Shown: positions 38,420-47,612 of the stretch, piece after piece
How positions within the stretch are numbered: the stretch's first letter is position 1
Layout: each line of letters starts with the position of its first letter
Source: Gilvimarinus algae
GTDB lineage: Bacteria; Pseudomonadota; Gammaproteobacteria; Pseudomonadales; Cellvibrionaceae
Assembly (NCBI RefSeq): GCF_030518215.1
Contig: NZ_JAULRT010000062.1
Coordinates: 124,001-188,000, forward strand
Direction of reading: 5' to 3'
DNA: 64,000 bases
Position numbers and translations under genes: made by a program
Notes under the pieces: generated by a model
The model's database searches: none
What the model saw: the letters and a program-made list of their open reading frames with translations, nothing else
What the model was told of the DNA's origin: nothing

Positions 38420-39433
38420 ATGTGGGATTTTAACTTAATGGCGGCTGCCCGTTTGATGGGCCGCACTTCACCGTTTATTTTTTTGCGTCTTCTGGTCTAC
38501 GTGGGCATTACTCTGGCGTATATCGTGGTGACTGGTCTTGGCGCTGGGATTGGCTATGGCCTGAGCTCCATGGGAGAGGGCGAGGGTGGCGGCGCAGCGA
38601 TTGGCGGCTTGCTGGGTTTTGCGATTGTCAGCGGCATTCTTTACTGGGCCCGGGAATACTTGCTTTATTTGATCAAGGCCGGCCATATCGCCGTGTTGGT
38701 CGAGCTGATGCAGGGGCGCGAGCTGCCAGCCGGGCGCAGTCAGATAGAGCATGGTCAACAGGTAGTCAAAGAGCGTTTCAAGGAGGCCTCGGTACTCTTT
38801 GGGGTGGACCAGCTGATCAAAGGCATACTGAGGCTGCTTAATCGTATGGTCATGTCTGTCTCAAGGCTCATTCCTATCCCCGCGCTGGAGCAGCTGGCCG
38901 GTATTGTGAACCGCATTATTACCACCTCGCTGACTTACGTCGATGAGGTGATGCTGGGATACAACATTAAAACCGGCAGTGACAACCCCTGGCAGAGCAG
39001 CAAAGATGCGCTGATTCTCTACGCGCAAAACTACAAAGTCATGCTGAAAAATGCCGTGTTTCTCATGGTGTTTATGTATGTGTCGGCCTTTGTCATCTTT
39101 TTGCTGGTACTGGGGCCTGTGGCCGGTATTGCCGCGCTGTTTCCTGGCAGTCTGGGCTTTTGGTCGTTTCTCAGTGCTGCATTGCTGGCCTGGAGTTTGA
39201 AAGCTGCGCTTTTGGAGCCTCTGGCCGTGACGGCTATGATGGAGGTCTATTTCAAAACCATTGAGGGGCAGACGCCAAACCCCGAATGGGATGAAAAACT
39301 GAGCCAGGCCTCGGACAAATTCCGTGAATTGTCGCAAAAGGCGAGCGATTACGTGGGCGACACTTTCAGCGCTTCGCCCAAGCCGCAAGCGGCAAACGCG
39401 GCCGATGCGCCCTCGCCGAAAGCGGAACCTTGA
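38420..39433 (+). CDS. Conserved integral membrane protein of unknown function
   Basis: About 337 residues from ATG 38420, preceded by CAGGGGAG. Hydrophobic helices lie near 24-45, 58-82, 213-238 and 243-270, with an amphipathic middle (about 90-200) and an Ala/Pro-rich C-terminal tail. A Gly-rich stretch between the first helices resembles glycine-zipper segments. I do not recognise a named family. It is divergent from rmlB and upstream of trpG without evident coupling. Confidence 0.7.
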   Translation: MWDFNLMAAARLMGRTSPFIFLRLLVYVGITLAYIVVTGLGAGIGYGLSSMGEGEGGGAAIGGLLGFAIVSGILYWAREYLLYLIKAGHIAVLVELMQGRELPAGRSQIEHGQQVVKERFKEASVLFGVDQLIKGILRLLNRMVMSVSRLIPIPALEQLAGIVNRIITTSLTYVDEVMLGYNIKTGSDNPWQSSKDALILYAQNYKVMLKNAVFLMVFMYVSAFVIFLLVLGPVAGIAALFPGSLGFWSFLSAALLAWSLKAALLEPLAVTAMMEVYFKTIEGQTPNPEWDEKLSQASDKFRELSQKASDYVGDTFSASPKPQAANAADAPSPKAEP

Positions 39434-39444
39434 ATTTGTGCTGT

Positions 39445-39491
39445 CCAGGGCCTAGGATCGCGCATCCGTAACCTCTGAGGCCTGGCCCTGG
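39445..39491 (+). promoter_or_regulatory. Inverted repeat in the trpG leader
   Basis: The 8-bp arms CCAGGGCC (39445-39452) and GGCCCTGG (39484-39491) are exact complements around a 31-nt loop, ending 10 bases before the trpG ATG. There is no T-run. It could be an mRNA structure affecting trpG translation, which lacks a recognisable Shine-Dalgarno site, or the binding site of a protein. Confidence 0.3.
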
Positions 39492-39501
39492 CGCACCCCC
39501 A

Positions 39502-40086
<585 letters not shown>

Positions 40087-40097
40087 ACGGAGTGAAT

Positions 40098-41129
40098 GTG
40101 GACATTAAAACAGCACTGGCTCAGGTGGTTGATAAAATCGACCTGAGCACCGATGAAATGATTGCCGTGATGCGCCAGGTCATGACCGGCGAGGCCACGC
40201 CCGCACAGATTGGCGCGCTGCTTATGGGCCTTCGAATGAAAGGCGAAACCCTGGACGAAATCACCGGCGCGGCCAGTGTTATGCGTGAGTTGGCCTCGGG
40301 TGTGAGCATACAGGCCGATCACTTGGTGGATACCTGTGGCACCGGTGGTGATGGCGCCAATCTATTTAATGTGTCCACCGCCAGCGCTTTTGTGGTGGCG
40401 GCCGCGGGTGCCAGCGTTGCCAAGCACGGTAACCGCTCGGTATCCAGCTCCACTGGCAGTGCCGATGTGCTTGAAGCCGCTGGTATTAATCTGAGCCTGA
40501 CGTCGGAGCAGGTCGCGCGCTGTGTCGAGGAGCTGGGTGTGGGTTTTATGTTTGCCCCCAGCCATCACAGCGCCATGAAGCATGCCATTGGTCCGCGCAA
40601 AGAGCTGGGTTTGCGGACCCTCTTTAACATGCTTGGTCCTATGACCAACCCTGCGGGCGTGAAGCGTCAGGTCATCGGGGTGTTTAGCGACAAGCTCTGC
40701 CGACCCATGGCCGAGGTGCTCGGGCGCTTGGGCAGCGAACACGTCATGGTGGTTCATGCTGCCGATGGACTGGATGAAATTTCACTCGCTCGCGAGACAC
40801 ATGTGGCCGAGCTGAAAGGCGGTTCAGTCACTGAATACCAGATCAAGCCCGAGGATTTCGGCATCGCCAGCCAGAGCTTGATCGGGCTGGCCGTAGAGAG
40901 TGCCGAACAGTCTCTGGCGCTTATTAACAACGCTCTGGGGCGCAAGCCCGACGCGACCGGGCAGAAGGCGGCCGATATCATCGCGCTCAATGCTGGGGCA
41001 GCTATTTATGTCAGCGGAGTGGCCGATACTCTGGCCGAGGGTGTGGCCATGGCGCAGGACGCCATAGGTTCCGGTCTTGCCGGTGAAAAGCTTCGTGAAC
41101 TGGCCGCTTTTACCCAGTGTTTTGGCTAG
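40098..41129 (+). CDS. trpD: Anthranilate phosphoribosyltransferase TrpD
   Basis: Adds phosphoribose from PRPP to anthranilate. GTG 40098 is chosen because GGAG lies five bases upstream and the product then starts [11 protein letters not shown] like pseudomonad TrpD. Motifs include [15 protein letters not shown] and KHGNRSVSS, which bind PRPP and anthranilate. 343 residues. The stop codon TAG is created at the junction with the MITE-like repeat; without that insertion the gene would stop at TAA in the same place. Confidence 0.95.
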   Translation: MDIKTALAQVVDKIDLSTDEMIAVMRQVMTGEATPAQIGALLMGLRMKGETLDEITGAASVMRELASGVSIQADHLVDTCGTGGDGANLFNVSTASAFVVAAAGASVAKHGNRSVSSSTGSADVLEAAGINLSLTSEQVARCVEELGVGFMFAPSHHSAMKHAIGPRKELGLRTLFNMLGPMTNPAGVKRQVIGVFSDKLCRPMAEVLGRLGSEHVMVVHAADGLDEISLARETHVAELKGGSVTEYQIKPEDFGIASQSLIGLAVESAEQSLALINNALGRKPDATGQKAADIIALNAGAAIYVSGVADTLAEGVAMAQDAIGSGLAGEKLRELAAFTQCFG

Positions 41130-41430
41130 GGCCTGCTAACACTAATTGAGTACGGCCTGTTACACATAAAAATCCGCCAATTAAGGCGCGAGGAGAGAGG
41201 TTTGGTGGTTCCAAACGAACGACAAACAACGCAGAGTGGCGGATTTTTAGGTGCAACCCGAAGGGCTAGAGCCAGTTTTGCTTTCAGCGTTGTTGCCGAG
41301 ACCCAAAGCACTCGCTGCGCTCATGGGGCCAGCTTTCGCTTATTTGGAATGACCAAACTTCGCTCACGGCGCCTAGCTGGAATCAAAACTGGCCCCCAGC
41401 AGGTATATTCCATTAGTGTTAACAGGCCCT
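41128..41430. mobile_element. MITE-like element with 19-bp terminal inverted repeats
   Basis: 303-bp non-coding element between trpD and trpC. The termini 41128-41146 and 41412-41430 are inverted repeats with one mismatch (AGGGCCTGYTAACACTAAT). TA dinucleotides flank both ends (41127-41128 and 41430-41431), as in the TA target duplications of IS630/Tc1-mariner-type elements. Internal inverted repeats are at 41168-41178 with 41238-41248, and at 41271-41280 with 41384-41393. The short open frames inside look accidental and there is no transposase, so mobilisation would need a full-length relative elsewhere. Confidence 0.8.
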
Positions 41431-41456
41431 AACTAAAAAAGCGAGGTACCGCGTCC

Positions 41457-42272
41457 ATGAGTGAGACGCCGACGATTCTAAAGACCATTATCGCGCGCAA
41501 GTGGGAAGAAATTGCCGAGCGCAAGGCCCGTATCAGTGAGGCCGAATTGCAGGCTAAGGTCAGCGCCCAGGGCGCTCCGCGTGGTTTTGTCCGGGCGCTG
41601 GAGCGCAAAATCAGCCAGGGTCAGGCGGCCGTCATTGCTGAAATCAAGAAGGCATCGCCTAGTAAAGGGGTGATTCGCGAGGATTTTGTGCCCGCTCAGT
41701 TGGCGGCCAGTTACGAGGCCGGTGGGGCGGCCTGCTTGTCGGTACTGACGGACGTGGATTTTTTTCAGGGTGCCGATGACTATTTACGCGAGGCTCGCGC
41801 CGCGGTTTCCCTGCCTGTGATTCGCAAAGACTTTCTGGTGGATGAATACCAGCTGCTGGAAGCCAGGGCCATGGGCGCCGATTGTGTACTCTTGATTGTC
41901 GCGGCGCTGTCCGCCGAGAGACTGATCGAACTCAACCATTTCGCCCTGGCGCTGGGGCTGGATGTGTTGGTCGAAGTGCACGATGCGGCCGAGCTGGAGC
42001 TGGCCCTGGCGCTGCCCAATAAGCTTATCGGTATTAATAACCGCAATCTGCACAACTTTGAAGTCACGCTGGAAACCACCTTTGGGTTACTGGATCGTAT
42101 CGGGCCTGAGCGTTTGGTGGTGACCGAAAGCGGCATCCTCTCGCCAGCCGATGTGGCGATGATGCGCGAGCGGGACGTGCACGCCTTTTTGGTGGGTGAG
42201 GCCTTTATGCGCCGGGACAATCCCGGTGCCGCCCTGGCTGAGTTTTTTGCCAGCTCTGAGGCTCAGGTGTAA
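41457..42272 (+). CDS. trpC: Indole-3-glycerol phosphate synthase TrpC
   Basis: Ring-closing step of tryptophan synthesis. The TIM-barrel motifs are complete: [30 protein letters not shown] and VTESGI. The 271-residue length is normal. It is separated from trpD by the MITE-like element, so coupling normally expected between trpD and trpC may be weakened. Confidence 0.96.
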   Translation: MSETPTILKTIIARKWEEIAERKARISEAELQAKVSAQGAPRGFVRALERKISQGQAAVIAEIKKASPSKGVIREDFVPAQLAASYEAGGAACLSVLTDVDFFQGADDYLREARAAVSLPVIRKDFLVDEYQLLEARAMGADCVLLIVAALSAERLIELNHFALALGLDVLVEVHDAAELELALALPNKLIGINNRNLHNFEVTLETTFGLLDRIGPERLVVTESGILSPADVAMMRERDVHAFLVGEAFMRRDNPGAALAEFFASSEAQV

Positions 42273-42302
42273 CAGAGAAGAGCGCAGTCTCGAGCGATGT
42301 AC

Positions 42303-42326
42303 AAGAGCACCTGTGGGTGCTCTTTT
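42303..42326 (+). terminator. Rho-independent terminator of trpGDC
   Basis: A 9-bp stem (42303-42311 with 42316-42324) and 4-nt loop followed by TTTT, 30 bp after the trpC stop. Confidence 0.85.
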
Positions 42327-42365
42327 GCTCGCAAAATACTGGGCGCCGGTAAAATTTCCCGTCGC

Positions 42366-43988
42366 TTAGAGGGTAAACTGATCCAGCTGCTGACTGAGCC
42401 CGTGAGCCGCATCGCGAATCTGGCGCGAGGTATTCAGCGTGCCTTGTGCGGCTTCTTTTGCACTGATGGACAACTGCTCCACCTGACTGACATACTCCAG
42501 AATCAGGCCGCTGGCCTCAACGTGCTCGGACATGGCTTGGCGAATGTGCGAGACAATGTCCTCTACTATGCGGGTTTCCTCGCGAATTGACTCTACGGTT
42601 TTGCCGCCCTCTTTGGTTTGCTCGATACCTTCTCGCAGTTCGCTCACCATGGCGTCCATGTGCTTTTTACTCTCGCGGCTACTCTGCTGTACAGCGCTGA
42701 TAGAGTCGCTGATTTCACCGGTGGCTTGTGTGGTGCGCGAGGCCAGTTGCCGTACTTCGTCGGCAACCACGGCGAATCCGCGTCCTTGCTCGCCGGCGCG
42801 TGCCGCCTCAATGGCCGCATTCAACGCCAATAGGTTGGTTTGCTCGGCTACCGCGCTGATTACCGATACAACCGCTGAAATGCTGTCAATTTTTGAGGCA
42901 AGGGTATCAATACTCTGCTGGGTCACCGTCACGCTTTGGTCAATATCGGTAAAGCGGGCAACGGCGTTGGAAATCAGCAGGCGGCCGTGCTCAGACGTTT
43001 TCGAGGCGGAATGCGTCTGATCTCGCGCCTCTTCGGCCTGGGACATGGCGTGGCGGGTCTGCTGATTAAACTCTTCGGCAGAGCTGGCAATCTTTGCGGT
43101 GGTCGTGCTCTGGTCCTCCGCCATGGCGGTGCTGGTTTGCGCTTTTTCGACAATGCTGTCACTGATGCCGTCGAGTGTTTGCGCCGCCTGTCTCATGGCC
43201 GTCATCATTTCTCTGAGCGCATGACGCATTCTCAACACTGAGGCGTAAATACTGTCCTGAGGCGCATTGTGGATCTGGTCGTTCTCGGTGAGGTCGCCGC
43301 TGGAGACCTTGCGCACCAGTGCCAGTACCTCTTTCAACTCGCCCCCCAGACCTTTTTGGATCCCACTTACCGCCAGGTGCACAGGGACGACGATCAACAA
43401 AATGATGACGATGCAAATAATCAGCTGGTCGCCGGCACTGTCCCAAAAGCGGGCGTTGACTTCGTTAAAGCCGATACCCGTGCCCACGACCCAGCCCCAG
43501 CGGGGTGTGCGCTTGGCGATGGAGAGCTTTTCTTCCACAGAACCGTCCGCCTGGCGCTGATTCCAGGGGTACTTGGCCAGATCTCCATCTGCCGATTGCA
43601 CCGCTCTGAGCATAATATCGCCGACGCTTTTGTTGTCCGCGTCTTTAAACTCGTGAAAGCTGGTGCCGTGCAGTTGCGGGTCGAGTGGAGCGGCAACAAA
43701 GTTCAGCTCCCTGTCTGCGACGTAGACGTATTCGGAGTCGTGGTAGATGTTGTTTTGCAAAATTCGAGCGGCAATGCTCTGCGCCTGTTCGTCGCTCAGC
43801 GCCCCCTCGGCGGCCAACTGTTCCATCTCCACGACCGTGGCGTAGGTGCTGGAGAGCAGCTGTTTGACCCGCGCTTCGTTGTCCTGGCTGGTGGCTTGGC
43901 GCAAGGTGTAAAGGCCCACGGAAACAATGACCAGCAACCCTGCCAGAATCAGACTGGTTAGTACCCACATTTTGAAGCGAAGAGTCAT
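42366..43988 (-). CDS. Methyl-accepting chemotaxis protein with a Cache sensor domain
   Basis: About 540 residues from ATG 43988, which has GAGG eight bases upstream; the longer open frame would bury the membrane helix. Helix 1 (about 9-30), a single-Cache domain (about 55-185 with [15 protein letters not shown] and [10 protein letters not shown]), helix 2 (about 198-220), a short HAMP-like region and a cytoplasmic signalling domain with the [10 protein letters not shown] hairpin tip. No C-terminal CheR-binding pentapeptide is seen. Its promoter overlaps a copy of the GACAACGTTGTC operator shared with the hexosaminidase and receptor genes, so it probably senses a related sugar or chitin product. 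Confidence 0.93.
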   Translation of the reverse strand: MTLRFKMWVLTSLILAGLLVIVSVGLYTLRQATSQDNEARVKQLLSSTYATVVEMEQLAAEGALSDEQAQSIAARILQNNIYHDSEYVYVADRELNFVAAPLDPQLHGTSFHEFKDADNKSVGDIMLRAVQSADGDLAKYPWNQRQADGSVEEKLSIAKRTPRWGWVVGTGIGFNEVNARFWDSAGDQLIICIVIILLIVVPVHLAVSGIQKGLGGELKEVLALVRKVSSGDLTENDQIHNAPQDSIYASVLRMRHALREMMTAMRQAAQTLDGISDSIVEKAQTSTAMAEDQSTTTAKIASSAEEFNQQTRHAMSQAEEARDQTHSASKTSEHGRLLISNAVARFTDIDQSVTVTQQSIDTLASKIDSISAVVSVISAVAEQTNLLALNAAIEAARAGEQGRGFAVVADEVRQLASRTTQATGEISDSISAVQQSSRESKKHMDAMVSELREGIEQTKEGGKTVESIREETRIVEDIVSHIRQAMSEHVEASGLILEYVSQVEQLSISAKEAAQGTLNTSRQIRDAAHGLSQQLDQFTL

Positions 43989-44037
43989 GCCCGCAACCTC
44001 GTGACAGCGTCTGTTATTTTTCATAAACCGAGTCTTG

Positions 44038-44066
44038 AAATTATGCCGAATGGACAACGTTGTCAA
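44038..44066 (-). promoter_or_regulatory. Promoter of the chemoreceptor gene
   Basis: Read on the minus strand: TTGACA at 44061-44066, a 17-bp spacer and TAATTT at 44038-44043. The -35 box is part of the operator palindrome, so repressor binding would block RNA polymerase directly. Confidence 0.6.
44053..44064. promoter_or_regulatory. LacI-type operator, chemoreceptor side
   Basis: Perfect palindrome GACAACGTTGTC with a central CG as in LacI-family operators. It lies 65 bp upstream of the chemoreceptor ATG and 206 bp (centre to centre) from the matching site at 44259. Confidence 0.8.
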
Positions 44067-44258
44067 ATAAAATAGGCGCATTATTCCACATTCGATGGAT
44101 GTTTCATTCAGTCAGCGTAATAGGCTATATATTGCTCACTGTGTTGGTGCTTAGTGTTGAAAAAATGTATCAAAATGGTGCGAAAAAATTGTGTGTTTCT
44201 TTACAAAACTCAACGTTGGTTAAGATGGCTGGCACCTAAACTAATTTCGTGTACCCTA

Positions 44259-44270
44259 GACAACGTTGTC
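44259..44270. promoter_or_regulatory. LacI-type operator, hexosaminidase side
   Basis: Perfect GACAACGTTGTC, extended to a 14-bp palindrome by flanking A and T. It lies 82 bp upstream of the hexosaminidase ATG. The 364-bp divergent region 43989-44352 holds no gene. Confidence 0.8.
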
Positions 44271-44352
44271 TTGATGCGGTGTGGGTTCGGTATGCTCTGT
44301 CGGCTCACCAGGAGTTCACTCCGCCAATCGCTAAGCTTTGAGGAAAATAACA

Positions 44353-46908
44353 ATGAGATACTACCTAACCCTGTTGGCGCTTCTCAGCTGTGGTGTCGCG
44401 CAGGCGGCCAGCTGGTCTCAGCAGCAACTGGCTGAATTCGCCGACACGGCGCCCCTGACCTTTGGGGTGGTCAGTAACGCCGACGACCGGACCAAGAAAA
44501 TGCGCCTGAGTCTGGATAATCAGTCCGACATGGCGCTGCCATCATCTGGCTGGTCGGTTTATTTTCACCTGGTCAGAAAAGTAGCGCCTCTCGCCGATGC
44601 GAATGTGCAGATAGAGCATGTTCAGGGTGACTTGCACCGTCTTTACCCAACATCAGACTTTAAAGGGCTGGAACCTGGCCAGTCGCTGAGTGTGGAGTTC
44701 TCACCTTCGGCGCACATGGTCAGCTACAGCGATTTTATGCCGAGGGCGTTTGTGGTGATGGGCGAACTTGAGCCCGAAGTCTTTGCTAACACCGATACAG
44801 AAACGCTGACAGATTTTGTCGAGCCGATTGTTCGCCAGGAGCAGCAGCTGCGTAACCGCCACGATAAGTTTCAGGTGATGACCGCCGAGACCCGCTATCA
44901 GGCCAATAAGCAGTGGTCGGCGCTGGAGCCACAGGCCGGCGAACACCGGATTGTCCCTAAGCCTTTGGAGTCCAAGTTTCGCCGGGGCTCCGTGACGCTG
45001 GATGACTCTTGGCAGATTCGCTATGCCGGACGGTTGAAATGGGAGGCGCAATATTTAATCGAGCGTCTGAAAACCGCCTATGGCATTGAGTTGGAGGCCG
45101 AACCCGATCACCACAGCACCAAAAAAGGGCCAGTGATTTACCTGCGAGTCGCCGGTGGCGGCGTTAAAAGTGCTGAACTGCCCGAGGTTAGTGAGGGCTA
45201 TGTGCTGGAGGTGTCGGATGAGCGTATCGTTATTGACGGGAGCGACAGTGCCGGCGCCTTTTACGGCATCCAGAGTTTGCTGGGGCTGATGGGTTCCGAT
45301 AAGGCGCAGCTGCCGGAGGTGCTGATCAGCGACGCCCCCCGAGCCCACTGGCGCGGTATGCACTATGACATGGGCCGAAACTTCCATGGCCTGGACGTGA
45401 CCTTGCGCATGATTGAGCAAATGGGTCGCTACAAGCTCAATAAGCTTCATCTTCACCTGACTGAAGATGAGGGCTGGCGACTTGAGATACCGGGCCTGCC
45501 TGAGCTTACCGAGGTTGGTGCGAACCGCTGCTTTGATATGAGCGAGCAGCGTTGCCTGCTGACTCAGTTAGGCACCGGGCCCCATGAGAGCGGTTCGGGC
45601 AATGGTTTCTACAGCGCCGATGACTTTGTCGCGATACTGAAGTATGCCGCCGCCCGGCATATAGAGGTGATTCCCGAGATCGATATGCCCGGTCATGCGC
45701 GTGCCGCCATTAAGTCCATGGAGGCGCGCTATCAGCGCCTGATGGAGGCAGGTGATAAAGCGGCCGCCGAACAGTATCTGTTATCTGACCCAAAAGACGC
45801 CTCAGAGTACATTACCGTACAAAACTACACGGACAACTCCATTAATGTCTGCCTGGAGTCCACCTACCGTTTTGTCGACAAGGTGATCTACGAGCTGCAA
45901 CAAATGTATCGCCGCGCCGGCATTAAACTCGATACCTTCCATATGGGGGGTGATGAGGTGGGCGCGGGCTCTTGGACGGCGTCACCGGCCTGTAGTGCAC
46001 TCTTTACCTCGGAGTTGGGGGTGGCTGGGCCTGCTGACTTGAAACCCTATTTCGTCAGCCGAGTTTCGCAGGTGGTGAGTGAGCGGGGCTTGGATCTGGC
46101 GGGCTGGGAAGACGGTTTGATGTACGATCCCAACAACACCTTTAATCGCGCTCAGTTTGCCAATGAGCGGGTAATTGCCAATGTCTGGGACAACATTTGG
46201 GAGTGGGGCGTGGCCGACAGGGCGCACCGCTTGGCCAACGCGGGCTACCAAGTGGTGCTGTCGCACGGTACGCACCTGTATTTCGACCACCCTCATGAGG
46301 TGAATCCGCACGAGCGGGGTTACTACTGGGCGGCTCGCTACACCGACCTGGCCAAAGTCTTCGGCTACATGCCGGATAACCTCTACGCCAACGCTGACTT
46401 TACCCGCAACGGCGACCCGATTGACAATCTGGAGGCGCTGGTTGGCAGGCCGCTGCCGCCTCTCGAGAAGCCGGACAATATCCTTGGTATCCAGGGGCAG
46501 GTGTGGACGGAAACCATACGCACGCCTGAGCAACTCGAGCAGATGGTGTACCCGCGCCTGTTAGCTTTGGCAGAGCGCGCCTGGCACAAGGCGTCCTGGG
46601 AAGGCACGCAGCCCGCTACCGAACAGCGCTTGGAGGATTATCGCGGGTTTCTCTCTTCTTTTGAGAAAGAGCTGCCCCGCCTAGTCGCTGCCGGGGTGAG
46701 CCCCTATTTGCCACCTCCTGGCGCGGTGCTGGACGATGGGGTGCTAAGGGCGAATTCATCCCTGCCTTCGGCGAGCATCGAGTACAGCCTGGATAAAGGC
46801 GCTTCTTGGCAAGCCTATGACAAGCCGGTACGCCTTGAAGCCACCACAGTGCAATTGCGCTCTCGTTTTGACGAGCAAAGCAGCCGGGTCGTCACACTGG
46901 AAAATTAA
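44353..46908 (+). CDS. Beta-N-acetylhexosaminidase, GH20
   Basis: Removes non-reducing GlcNAc (or GalNAc) from chitooligosaccharides, by substrate-assisted catalysis. 851 residues from ATG 44353, which has GAGG nine bases upstream. A signal peptide ends AQA near residue 19. Then come a CHB_HEX carbohydrate-binding domain (about 25-170), a GH20b domain (about 200-320), the catalytic TIM barrel (about 330-770) with Asp534-Glu535 in HMGGDE, and a C-terminal CHB_HEX_C beta domain (about 780-850). No lipobox, so periplasmic or secreted. It is flanked by LacI-type operators shared with the chemoreceptor and receptors. Confidence 0.95.
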   Translation: MRYYLTLLALLSCGVAQAASWSQQQLAEFADTAPLTFGVVSNADDRTKKMRLSLDNQSDMALPSSGWSVYFHLVRKVAPLADANVQIEHVQGDLHRLYPTSDFKGLEPGQSLSVEFSPSAHMVSYSDFMPRAFVVMGELEPEVFANTDTETLTDFVEPIVRQEQQLRNRHDKFQVMTAETRYQANKQWSALEPQAGEHRIVPKPLESKFRRGSVTLDDSWQIRYAGRLKWEAQYLIERLKTAYGIELEAEPDHHSTKKGPVIYLRVAGGGVKSAELPEVSEGYVLEVSDERIVIDGSDSAGAFYGIQSLLGLMGSDKAQLPEVLISDAPRAHWRGMHYDMGRNFHGLDVTLRMIEQMGRYKLNKLHLHLTEDEGWRLEIPGLPELTEVGANRCFDMSEQRCLLTQLGTGPHESGSGNGFYSADDFVAILKYAAARHIEVIPEIDMPGHARAAIKSMEARYQRLMEAGDKAAAEQYLLSDPKDASEYITVQNYTDNSINVCLESTYRFVDKVIYELQQMYRRAGIKLDTFHMGGDEVGAGSWTASPACSALFTSELGVAGPADLKPYFVSRVSQVVSERGLDLAGWEDGLMYDPNNTFNRAQFANERVIANVWDNIWEWGVADRAHRLANAGYQVVLSHGTHLYFDHPHEVNPHERGYYWAARYTDLAKVFGYMPDNLYANADFTRNGDPIDNLEALVGRPLPPLEKPDNILGIQGQVWTETIRTPEQLEQMVYPRLLALAERAWHKASWEGTQPATEQRLEDYRGFLSSFEKELPRLVAAGVSPYLPPPGAVLDDGVLRANSSLPSASIEYSLDKGASWQAYDKPVRLEATTVQLRSRFDEQSSRVVTLEN

Positions 46909-46966
46909 AACAAGATCTGGCTCAGGTGGCCTCGCTACCTGGCTGAAGCAACGATTGTTTTATTGG

Positions 46967-46995
46967 GCCTCGCTCTCACCGGCGGGGCTTTTTTT
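46967..46995 (+). terminator. Rho-independent terminator of the hexosaminidase gene
   Basis: A 7-bp stem with one G-T pair (46967-46973 with 46982-46988) and an 8-nt loop is followed by seven T residues, 58 bp after the stop codon. Confidence 0.8.
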
Positions 46996-47370
46996 ATGGC
47001 CAGCCAAGTGCTTTGCGGACTCCCTCTTCATATCCAGGCAGAGACGGGTCGAAGTATTCTATGGCTCTCCAAAGGTATCAGCGGCATTTCCTATTCTCAG
47101 TGGGACTGTTGACCCATAAGTCTTAAATCTCTCCGAAAAATATAGTTTTTTATTTTAATGCAAGTCTTTTAACGTTTTTTAACTCTTTGGGCGCTGGTGG
47201 TGTGAAAATTTAACATTTATCAAACCCTCTTTATGTTAGAAATTTTCACAAATTTGGTGCATTTTGGCATTAAATATCGCTCTTTTATGATGATTTGGCA
47301 TTATTTTTGACCCAAAATGGTGCAAATGAGGGAAAATTGCCATGAAAATTAAAAAAACCATAACTGGTCG

Positions 47371-47400
47371 TTGACAACGTTGTCTCGACGGGAGTAAAAC
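47371..47400 (+). promoter_or_regulatory. Promoter of the first TonB receptor gene
   Basis: TTGACA at 47371-47376, 18-bp spacer and TAAAAC at 47395-47400. The spacing equals that of the second receptor promoter at 54630, and the operator overlaps the -35 box in both. Confidence 0.55.
47373..47384. promoter_or_regulatory. LacI-type operator at the first TonB receptor promoter
   Basis: Perfect GACAACGTTGTC palindrome overlapping the -35 hexamer, 229 bp upstream of the receptor ATG. Confidence 0.82.
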
Positions 47401-47612
47401 TAAAAGCACGCCGATGGCTGTCGTTGGGCTGAGCAAATGTGGGTTGGGTTAAACACATCGAGTTTGGCAAATTTAGCGGCTGTGAGTCAGGTGTAACCAA
47501 ATTAATGACAATTGCTGCTCAATGACGAGCTTAGTCTTCGGGCCGTTTTCGGTTTGATGATTGAGTTTTGCGGTTGGGAACAGCAAAACAAGATAAAAGT
47601 GAGGATGAGGTT

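Larger units (their letters stand above)
46996..47612. other. AT-rich control region and long leader of the first TonB receptor gene
   Basis: About 620 bp with no gene. It is very AT-rich from about 47130 to 47370, unlike the surrounding sequence. It contains two direct repeats TTTGGCATTA at 47263-47272 and 47294-47303 (31 bp apart), two TGGTGCA copies, the operator at 47373 and a roughly 200-nt untranslated leader. The direct repeats may bind an activator. Confidence 0.5.

Noticed and set aside
41202-41432. 76-codon frame inside the MITE-like element
   Set aside because: It ends in the terminal inverted repeat and reads through palindromic sequence; no transposase motif. Treated as an accidental frame of the repeat.
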